Made by a program: the position numbers and the translations under genes
Assembly (NCBI RefSeq): GCF_002019635.1
Contig: NZ_KV917371.1
Coordinates: 1,054,001-1,118,000, forward strand
Length of the DNA stretch: 64,000 nucleotides
Direction: 5' to 3'
Source: Metabacillus halosaccharovorans
GTDB taxonomy: Bacteria; Bacillota; Bacilli; Bacillales; Bacillaceae
The notes under the pieces: generated by a model
Databases searched by the model: none
Told to the model about the DNA's origin: nothing
The model's input: the letters and a program-made list of their open reading frames with translations, nothing else
In this document: positions 41,766 to 49,160 of the stretch, piece by piece
How the letters are laid out: each line of letters opens with the position of its first letter
Numbering within the stretch: position 1 is the first letter of the stretch

Positions 41766-43598
41766 ATGTCTACTCATGAAATTATAACAAACCCAAAAAA
41801 AGACCGAAGAATATTATCCAATATTCCTGATCCACAAAAGATTAGAAAAAACATTGACAGAAGGGGAATTCATGAAACACTAGAGGAAGCTGCTGATCCT
41901 AACAAAGTATATAAAGCGCGGCTAGAAGGTCAGCGATATATTGCATCATTTCCTGTAAGTTTACGGATGCCATCCATAAAAAAGCAAACTGGATCATGCA
42001 TCGATATCTCTAATACAGGAATACTGATTCAACTATCTAGCGAATCTATTAAATTTGAACCAAACCAAATTGTTAAACTATCTTTCTCCATCCCAGAGGG
42101 GGCAATGCCTGAAGGATTCGAATCTAAAGTTACTATGCGTTCCAAGGTTGTTCGTCAATTTACTGAAATATTCGAAGAGGAAGAACAATATTTATGTGCA
42201 CTCCAATTTGAACAATCCATTGAAAGTTATTTAAAAAGACGGCATTGGGGACTCTCAATTTTTGCATCAAGTTTGTTTTTACTATTCATTACGCTGCTTG
42301 TTTTATTAATGAGAGCTGAGAGTATTATTTATTTTAAGTTTAATAAATTCCTATATTTTTATAGTTTGTTAGCCGCTGCCTTTTTGCTTAGTCGGTATGT
42401 CTTTGGACTACTCTATCGAAATACACCTGTGAACTTGAATTATCAACCAGGTGTATCGATTATCATTCCTGTTTTTAATGAAGAAGAGTGGATCCAGCGT
42501 ACTATTCTAAGTTGCATCGATCAAACTTACCCGGTAGATAAACTAGAGGTCATTGTTGTTGACGACTGTTCAACAGATCATACCGCATCAAAAGTAAGAG
42601 AAATCATCGAAAAAATCAACTCTGAAGGTGAACGCTTTATGACAAAAGAGCGGATTTCCTTTCATATATTACCTCAGAACGCGGGTAAGCGTGAGGCGTT
42701 GGTTGTTGGCGTGAATAAAGCCAAGCATGATTTGGTTGTGTTTGTCGATTCTGATAGTTTTCTTGAGCCAAATGCGATTCTAAATATTGTTCAACCATTC
42801 CAAGATCCGAAAATGGGCGGTGTAGCAGGGCGAACAGAAGTCGAGAACAAATTTACGAACATGATAACGAAGTTGCAAACTGTACGATATTATATTGCTT
42901 TTCGTATTATGAAGGCTGCTGAATCAACGTTTGATTGTGTGACTTGTCTATCTGGCCCACTTTCATGTTATCGAAAAAGCTTAGTACTAGAAAATGCGGA
43001 TGCTTGGCTTAAACAACGTTTCTTAGGACATCCTGCAACTTTTGGCGATGATCGAAGTATGACAAACTATATTCTAAAAACACATCGAACTGGTTATCAA
43101 GATCAAGCCGTTTGTTCCACTATTGTTCCATCAGATTTTAACGTATTTTTAAAACAACAAATGCGTTGGAAACGTTCATGGCTAAGAGAATCATTACGAG
43201 CCCTGACATTTATATTTAAAAAAGAACCGTTTATGATGGTCTTTTTTCTTATTGGACTTGTTGTACCAATTGCAGCTCCAATTGTTGTAATCTATAACCT
43301 GCTTTATGTCCCTTTAGTACATGGAATCTTCCCAACAACTTTTATAGTAGGACTATTATTAATGGCCTTTATGATGAGTTTTGCTCATTTACTATTCCGG
43401 AAAAGCAAATTATGGTTTTTTGGTGTTATTTTTGTGTTATTTTACGAGTTTATTCTATTATGGCAAATGCCTGTCGCATGGTTTACGTTTTGGAAATCGA
43501 CTTGGGGGACGCGTGAAACACCTCAAGACGTATTAGAAAAAGAGAAAAAACAAAACCGTGTACTCAAGAAAAAAGGTAAGTTAAAGGAGGGGGGGTAA
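41766..43598 (+). CDS. PilZ-fused GT2 polysaccharide synthase
   Basis: 610 residues. The N-terminal about 155 residues form a PilZ-like domain: an Arg-rich lead (KKDRR, RKNIDRRG), SFPVSLRMPS and the DxSxxG motif DISNTG at 80-85. Two membrane spans follow (165-182, 195-216), then a GT2 catalytic domain with SIIIPVFNEE, VVDDCSTDHT, FVDSDSFLEP, GDD and QQMRWKRSW, and C-terminal membrane spans. Processive hyaluronan/PNAG-synthase-like enzymes have this core; the PilZ would let c-di-GMP activate it. In BcsA the PilZ is C-terminal, so the order here is unusual. The start ATG is about 26 nt from GGAGG, an awkward spacing. Confidence 0.85.
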   Translation: MSTHEIITNPKKDRRILSNIPDPQKIRKNIDRRGIHETLEEAADPNKVYKARLEGQRYIASFPVSLRMPSIKKQTGSCIDISNTGILIQLSSESIKFEPNQIVKLSFSIPEGAMPEGFESKVTMRSKVVRQFTEIFEEEEQYLCALQFEQSIESYLKRRHWGLSIFASSLFLLFITLLVLLMRAESIIYFKFNKFLYFYSLLAAAFLLSRYVFGLLYRNTPVNLNYQPGVSIIIPVFNEEEWIQRTILSCIDQTYPVDKLEVIVVDDCSTDHTASKVREIIEKINSEGERFMTKERISFHILPQNAGKREALVVGVNKAKHDLVVFVDSDSFLEPNAILNIVQPFQDPKMGGVAGRTEVENKFTNMITKLQTVRYYIAFRIMKAAESTFDCVTCLSGPLSCYRKSLVLENADAWLKQRFLGHPATFGDDRSMTNYILKTHRTGYQDQAVCSTIVPSDFNVFLKQQMRWKRSWLRESLRALTFIFKKEPFMMVFFLIGLVVPIAAPIVVIYNLLYVPLVHGIFPTTFIVGLLLMAFMMSFAHLLFRKSKLWFFGVIFVLFYEFILLWQMPVAWFTFWKSTWGTRETPQDVLEKEKKQNRVLKKKGKLKEGG

Positions 43599-45350
43599 TT
43601 GTCATTTAATCAAAGTGTATTTAACTACAAGCTAAAAAATAGAAAAAAGTATATAAAAGTGATTTTTCAACTAGCAATACTTGTTTTATTGATAGGTATT
43701 ATTATAAGAGCCGTGTTTATTACAGATGAATATAAACCCCTTTCTGCCAAAGAAATGATTAATTCTGATGGATTTATTGCCCTGTCCTACTTTGGTGTTG
43801 ATCGCAGCGGCACAGCAAAATATATCTCGAAGGGAGAATTAGAGAAGCAATTATCTGTCCTAAAAAAACAAGGGTTTGAAACCATTTCTCAGAAACAAAT
43901 TATTGATTTCTACCAACAAGGAACACCATTACCTGAAAAAGCTTTATTTTTATCATTCGAAGATGGAAGAAATGATTCAAGCATCTTTTCACAAAAGGCA
44001 TTGGAAACGCTAAATTATAAAGCAACGATGTTTACTTATGCTGATAAAATGGATACAAAAGATACAAAGTTTCTAAAACCAAAACATTTACAAGAAATGA
44101 TAGAAAGTGGTTTTTGGGAACTAGGATCCAACGGCTATAGGCTTACTTATATCAATATCTTCAACGGAGATGGAGAATATTTAGGTGAGATAGAGGAAAA
44201 TAATGTTCCTGATAAAACTTCAATTGAATATTATAATCACTATTTAATGGATTACTTACGTGATGAATACATGATTCCAAAGGAAACTCGCCCAGAGATG
44301 GAAGAGCGTATTACAAAAGATTATCAATTCATGCATGCCATTTATGAAGATCGTTTTTCGAGTATGCCAAAAGCATATGCAATTATGCATGCCAACTCTT
44401 TATACAATAATATGCACCCAGCTGTAGAGGCAGCAAACAACAAGATGATTAAAGAATATTTTTCCCTTCACTTTAATCGTGATGTTTATGCTTACAATTC
44501 TTCAACAGAGAATATCTACAACTTAAATAGATTGCAGGTAGCGCCAAACTGGCCCGTGAATCACCTGTTAATGAAAATCCAACATGATTCGAAATGGACA
44601 TTAGATTTTGAAAATGGTGATAAAAAAATTGCTGATAATTGGAAAATCAGTAATGGTGTTGGTGAGTTTGATCAACATAAAATCATTTTAACAACTGAAC
44701 CTAGTAAAGAAGTGACCGCAACATTAACCAAAAAACTACCCTCTAAATTCACTGCCAGCTTTGATTTAAAAGGGAATGTCATGGGAGCACAGTCATTCAC
44801 TATCCAAAGCAGTGATGGTCAAAATCAGCTTAAAATGATGCTAGAGAAAAATGTACTCAATGTATACAAAGTAACAGATCAAAAAGATGAATCAGAGCTT
44901 TTGTTTAAGCAGAAACTAGATGAAATAAATTGGAGCGGGGAAGATTATGCTTTTAACAAGGCAACACAGTATGACTTTATGACAACACAACAAGGATCAC
45001 GAATTGATGAAGATGAATATCCAAATACATTAAAAAATGATCGTCATATCGATCTTGTTCTAGCTGATAATAGATTGAAGATCAAGGTTGATAATAAAAG
45101 GATTGCAGAGGTAGAAATGCCTTTTTCATCATCTTCTTATCAGTTACTGCTTGGAGGTTCAATGATTACGAAACAAAATTCACATGAGCAAGATACCGAT
45201 TCCATTTACGATTCTATTATCGAAAATGTGATCATTCAGTCACAGGATAAGACATTATATTCGGTAGATGAATCAAAAAGTGAAACGTTCCTCCGATCTG
45301 TATCTCAGACTAGTTCAGACATTATTGACTTTTTTATAGAATCTTTTTAA
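43599..45350 (+). CDS. Membrane-anchored NodB-like deacetylase with lectin-like C-terminus
   Basis: 583 residues. TTG start 8 nt after AAAGGAGG, abutting the previous stop. One N-terminal anchor (IFQLAILVLLIGIIIRAVFI), then a polysaccharide-deacetylase fold (GFIALSYFGVDRSG, ALFLSFEDGRND). The catalytic T/SFDD is SFED here. After about residue 330 comes a beta-rich jelly-roll-like region (WTLDFENGDKKIADNWKIS, FTASFDLKGN, IDLVLADNRLKIKVDN) that could hold the polymer. Likely modifies the polymer exported by the GT2 protein. Confidence 0.78.
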   Translation: MSFNQSVFNYKLKNRKKYIKVIFQLAILVLLIGIIIRAVFITDEYKPLSAKEMINSDGFIALSYFGVDRSGTAKYISKGELEKQLSVLKKQGFETISQKQIIDFYQQGTPLPEKALFLSFEDGRNDSSIFSQKALETLNYKATMFTYADKMDTKDTKFLKPKHLQEMIESGFWELGSNGYRLTYINIFNGDGEYLGEIEENNVPDKTSIEYYNHYLMDYLRDEYMIPKETRPEMEERITKDYQFMHAIYEDRFSSMPKAYAIMHANSLYNNMHPAVEAANNKMIKEYFSLHFNRDVYAYNSSTENIYNLNRLQVAPNWPVNHLLMKIQHDSKWTLDFENGDKKIADNWKISNGVGEFDQHKIILTTEPSKEVTATLTKKLPSKFTASFDLKGNVMGAQSFTIQSSDGQNQLKMMLEKNVLNVYKVTDQKDESELLFKQKLDEINWSGEDYAFNKATQYDFMTTQQGSRIDEDEYPNTLKNDRHIDLVLADNRLKIKVDNKRIAEVEMPFSSSSYQLLLGGSMITKQNSHEQDTDSIYDSIIENVIIQSQDKTLYSVDESKSETFLRSVSQTSSDIIDFFIESF

Positions 45351-45364
45351 TAGGGTGACACTAA

Positions 45365-46432
45365 ATGAACGTTCAAGCAATCCAGAGTATTATTTTACTC
45401 GTTTCTGTACTCCTCTTAACTTCTTGTTCATCTACAAGCGAAGAAACTGAGTACGTGAAGATAGAATCGGTTGATGATGTGCGAGACATCCACAAATCGC
45501 TGTGGCTTGTCGATTGGGCATACGAAAAAAGTATAGAAGAAACCTCTGAGTCAATCGAACATATCGATAATATCCTTTTATTCACAACGTATTTTACAGA
45601 GTCTGGTGAGTTTCACCAAACAGAAGATTCAATTAATTTAATTGATCAAGTTCTTCAAGAAAAGGATTTTAAAGAAAAAGATATCTATCTGACAATTATT
45701 AATGACCAATTTATGAACGATGGTACGGTTGTTCATAAAAATCCAGAATTACTAAAAAACTTGCTTTCAACAGAAACAAGTCGTCGAGAACATATCGAGA
45801 AGATTTTAACATATGTAAAAGGTTACTCAATTGATGGTATTGAAATTGATTATGAAAAAATCCCCCTTGACTTGACTGATGAGTTCTTGCTTTTTGCCAA
45901 GGACTTGGACAAAGCATTGGAGGAGGCAAGCCTATCATTACGTATTTTAATAGAACCAAGTTTCCCTGTTGATCACTACCCTTTACCTGAAAGCCTAAAT
46001 TACGTTGTGATGGCTTACAATTTGTATGGATATCATAGTGGGCCCGGACCAAAAGCGGATTATGAATTTTTAGATAGTCTTGTGGAAAAGTTCCCTAATC
46101 ACTCAGAGAATATTGGAATAGCCCTATCAACTGGTGGATTTAGTTGGCAAGAAGGTATTGTTAAAAGTTTAACAAATCAACAAATACAGGACTTAATAGA
46201 CCAATATAACCCACAGCAATCTCGCGATGAAAAGAGTGGAGTGATGTTCTTTGAATATATAGAATCAGGCGAAAATGTTGAAGTTTGGTATGCCGATTCA
46301 ACTACTTTGACACTTTGGAGTGAGTATTTACTAGAAAATGGTGAGTATACTGACTTTTCTTTTTGGAGATCTGGTGGACTTACTGGAGAGACTCTTACAA
46401 CATTTGAAAAATTAAGTGATATGGAAAATTAA
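45365..46432 (+). CDS. GH18-like glycosidase lipoprotein
   Basis: 355 residues. Lipobox LLTSC (Cys 21) anchors it outside. The GH18 signature DGxDxDxE appears as SIDGIEIDYEKI around residue 160, with the acid Glu present and the first two Asp of the motif as D and E. It also has the barrel strands VVMAYNLYG and IGIALSTGG. GH18 enzymes cleave beta-1,4-GlcNAc polymers; in this operon it may trim or release the polymer. Last gene of the operon, followed by a terminator. Confidence 0.78.
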   Translation: MNVQAIQSIILLVSVLLLTSCSSTSEETEYVKIESVDDVRDIHKSLWLVDWAYEKSIEETSESIEHIDNILLFTTYFTESGEFHQTEDSINLIDQVLQEKDFKEKDIYLTIINDQFMNDGTVVHKNPELLKNLLSTETSRREHIEKILTYVKGYSIDGIEIDYEKIPLDLTDEFLLFAKDLDKALEEASLSLRILIEPSFPVDHYPLPESLNYVVMAYNLYGYHSGPGPKADYEFLDSLVEKFPNHSENIGIALSTGGFSWQEGIVKSLTNQQIQDLIDQYNPQQSRDEKSGVMFFEYIESGENVEVWYADSTTLTLWSEYLLENGEYTDFSFWRSGGLTGETLTTFEKLSDMEN

Positions 46433-46453
46433 TAAATAGGTCATTCTTCACAC

Positions 46454-46495
46454 AAAAGATACGAGAGCCAAAGGCGCTCGTATCTTTTGATTTTG
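46454..46495 (+). terminator. Intrinsic terminator of the PilZ-GT2 operon
   Basis: AAAAGATACGAG (46454-46465) and CTCGTATCTTTT (46477-46488), then GATTTTG. Confidence 0.8.
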
Positions 46496-46605
46496 ATGCA
46501 TATACTTTTTTTATTTGTGAGATTATGTCTTGAATATTTCATTTGTTGTGATGTCTGTTTTTGCTTCGCCTTTATCATAAGCACTTAAGAGAATTTGAAA
46601 CTACC
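46490..46605 (-). pseudogene. Partial duplicate of the 47-residue protein gene
   Basis: Nearly identical to the 3' two thirds of the gene at 47057-47200: FQILLSAYDKGEAKTDITTN is in frame, then a one-base deletion after NEI shifts the frame. The 5' end and ribosome binding site are missing. Created by a local duplication about 0.5 kb from the parent. Confidence 0.7.
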
Positions 46606-46771
46606 TGCATTCAGGTTAGTACATAAATATTACAATATCACATTCTATTTTCAACAAAAAGGAATACCTTTATGAATTGCACGATGTTGACATCTTTATT
46701 TATAGTAAGCGCTCTCTTTTTTAAAGATGAAGTGAGGAAGTTTGGGTATCATAGTATTGGAGGAAAGCTAA

Positions 46772-46960
46772 TTAGGAGTTTTGCTCATTATATTGTTGTT
46801 TTTCAAGAACAATTTTTCTTTCCTGGATAAACCCGTTCATTAATGTTTCGATTTGTGCCAGTTTCTCGAGTGAGTCTACATCTTGAATGATGTATCTTAA
46901 CGTCTTTTTCACTGACTTTGGCATATTTACGAATGGATTATTACTATTTATATCTTTCAT
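46772..46960 (-). CDS. Hypothetical 62-residue protein
   Basis: AAGGAGAG lies 9 nt before the ATG. Polar and helical: MKDINSNNPFVNMPKSVKKT, then YIIQDVDSLEKLAQIETLMN and FIQERKIVLEKQQ. It begins MKD-N like its upstream neighbour but is otherwise unrelated. No family recognised. Confidence 0.6.
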   Translation of the reverse strand: MKDINSNNPFVNMPKSVKKTLRYIIQDVDSLEKLAQIETLMNGFIQERKIVLEKQQYNEQNS

Positions 46961-47025
46961 CTTTAAATCTCTCCTTAACAGGATATACTGTTCAATTTCT
47001 TAAGATTTATTCATCTCGAAGGACA

Positions 47026-47056
47026 TAAAAACGAGCACTCGAGGCGCTCGCTTTTC
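47026..47056 (-). terminator. Intrinsic terminator
   Basis: GCGAGCGCC and a GTGCTCGT side on the minus strand form a short stem followed by TTTTTATG, directly after the stop of the 47-residue gene. Confidence 0.6.
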
Positions 47057-47200
47057 TTATGATGCATAAACTTTTTTTATTTGAGAAATTATGTCTTCGA
47101 TCATTTCATTTGTTGTGATGTCTGTTCTTGCTTCGCCTTTATCATAAGCACTTAAGAGAATTTGTAACAGCTCTTCTTGTTTCAGCTGATTATCTTTCAT
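47057..47200 (-). CDS. 47-residue conserved-looking small protein
   Basis: MKDNQLKQEELLQILLSAYD, then KGEARTDITTNEMIEDIISQ and IKKVYAS. AAAGGAAA upstream; an in-frame TTG two codons earlier is an alternative start. A consensus promoter and a terminator bracket it. The protein is soluble and helical, reminiscent of small adaptor or checkpoint proteins, but I recognise no family. A broken copy lies at 46490-46605. Confidence 0.65.
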   Translation of the reverse strand: MKDNQLKQEELLQILLSAYDKGEARTDITTNEMIEDIISQIKKVYAS

Positions 47201-47250
47201 ATTCAAAAAGTTTCCTTTCTTCATTTTACAATTTCAGACAATATGGGACT

Positions 47251-47279
47251 ATTATACTTGGAAGCTTATATATAGACAA
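47251..47279 (-). promoter_or_regulatory. Sigma-A promoter of the 47-residue gene
   Basis: On the minus strand TTGTCT (47274-47279), 17 nt, TATAAT (47251-47256). Confidence 0.65.
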
Positions 47280-47528
47280 GCCTTTTTTGTGCGAAAAATT
47301 GACATTTAAATCCCATTTTATCAGAATTAGTCACTTTTTAGTCACAATACATCCTTCGGAACCATCTCCCTTTTTATGTCCCCGGTTTGAATCTCGTCCT
47401 AAACCTTTTTGTACCATTTGAAATGAGGTATAATAGATGAATTAGGGTTTATTTCATGATTCAAATTATTCTTACTTTATATATAAGCAAAAGACGCTTT
47501 GCTTTTCATTGAAAGGAGTCCATTCATT

Positions 47529-49160
47529 ATGCTTGGTCGGGAACTTAGTAAAGAACTTGTACTTGGTGCCGCTGAACAGATTAAACAGTTGCTTTCACAT
47601 CAGGAAGAAGAGAATCGAAATGTTGTGAAAAAGGGACTCATTTTGTATCGTCAAGGCAGTATTTATAATGTGAGCACAACAAGTCATTCTGTGTCTGCCA
47701 AAGTACAGGATGTCACAAGTGTTCAAGTTGAGCTTGATTTAGATGATTTTTCGATGAGTACATGCACTTGTCCTTCTGATTCGATTTGTCGACATCAGCT
47801 TGCAACGTTTCTATATGTATATGCAAGTGTTGACCGAGTCGGCACGTTTGTTGACCTATGGAAAGAAGAAAAGCCGATTGACGATGTGTTAAAGCATGTA
47901 AAAAAGGCAAGTTCGCTTTTAAAGCCTGAAAAAGATTATGAAGATACTCTTGGCAGCTGGATTGCTTTTTTTGATCGGGAATTTGAGCGCTGGTATGAGC
48001 AGGTTACTTCTCCTAATCAGCTATTTCAAAGTCTTTTTCATCATTATTATTCTGCTTTAAAAAAGAAGGCGCCTAAGTCTCCTGAGATGAAGCAATTTTT
48101 TATTGTTCAGGCATCTGTTACGGTGTTTTTGAAAATTTTGCAGCTCATTAATGAGACGAAGCCAACCGACTATATGTTACAGCATATTATTTATCCTTAT
48201 CTTGATCAGCTCATAGATAATGTTGAGGTGGCCATTTCCGAAATGAAGCGCTATGCTTTGCCGTTTGCTCTTGATCCCTATTTAGTTGATAGTGTGGAAC
48301 GTTTCCGTGAGCTGCTGTTTACGAGTAAGGATTATCAATATGAGCGGACAAATCTCTACAAATTATTATGGATTGAGCTGCTTCGACGTGATAAATTCAT
48401 TTCGATCGAGCGCGAATGGCTTGAGGAGCATCTTGAGGAAGAAAAGAAGCAGGATCCCTCCTTTGCGATTGAGTTCGAAATGGCGCTTATGCATATGAAC
48501 TTCCTTCAATCACGTGATGAGGAGATTTTTGAGGTCATGCGCACAAAGCTTACACCATCTGCCCTCCCATTTATATTTCCTTGGGTTGAGGATATTTTCA
48601 AAAAGAAAAATTGGAAGCGGCTGTCGAATTGGATTTCTTATTTATTGAATGGTACCAACGAATATATTAATAGTTCTTTACCATTTGAAGAAAAACGGCA
48701 AACGATCCGCTATTTATTGAGATTTATCTCACAGTACGCACGCGCAACGAATGATGATGTGCTGTATGAGCGCGCATGTAAAATGATGCTGCCGTTAAGC
48801 TATGCAGAGTATCACGATTTGCTTTTGGATAAAGAGCAGTACAAAACATGGATTGAGCTGCAAACACTGTTAGGGTTCTCCCTTGATGAAATAGATACGT
48901 ATGTCTTAAAAGAAATTGAAAAAAGCGAACCAGGTGTGCTGCTGCCTCTTTATGTTCAATCCGTTCAACATGAAATTCGGATGAAAACACGGGAAAATTA
49001 CAAAATGGCTGTGCGCTATTTGAAGAGAATTAAAGCTCAGTACAAGAAGCTGAAGCGTGAAGAGGTTTGGGAAAATTATATTTTGCAGCTGGCTGATGAG
49101 CATAAACGATTACGTGCGTTTAAAGAAGAGTTAAAGAAAGGAAAGCTCATTCATGATTAA
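47529..49160 (+). CDS. SWIM zinc-finger protein (YwqB-like)
   Basis: About 543 residues. The SWIM motif CxCx(n)CxH is at CTCPSDSICRHQLA (about residue 80). The rest is helical without known catalytic motifs. SWIM proteins of this type are encoded directly before SNF2-family helicases and presumably act with them on DNA. ATG at 47529 follows GAAAGGAG; TATAAT at 47429-47434 is a likely -10. Overlaps the helicase gene by 8 nt. Confidence 0.85.
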   Translation: MLGRELSKELVLGAAEQIKQLLSHQEEENRNVVKKGLILYRQGSIYNVSTTSHSVSAKVQDVTSVQVELDLDDFSMSTCTCPSDSICRHQLATFLYVYASVDRVGTFVDLWKEEKPIDDVLKHVKKASSLLKPEKDYEDTLGSWIAFFDREFERWYEQVTSPNQLFQSLFHHYYSALKKKAPKSPEMKQFFIVQASVTVFLKILQLINETKPTDYMLQHIIYPYLDQLIDNVEVAISEMKRYALPFALDPYLVDSVERFRELLFTSKDYQYERTNLYKLLWIELLRRDKFISIEREWLEEHLEEEKKQDPSFAIEFEMALMHMNFLQSRDEEIFEVMRTKLTPSALPFIFPWVEDIFKKKNWKRLSNWISYLLNGTNEYINSSLPFEEKRQTIRYLLRFISQYARATNDDVLYERACKMMLPLSYAEYHDLLLDKEQYKTWIELQTLLGFSLDEIDTYVLKEIEKSEPGVLLPLYVQSVQHEIRMKTRENYKMAVRYLKRIKAQYKKLKREEVWENYILQLADEHKRLRAFKEELKKGKLIHD

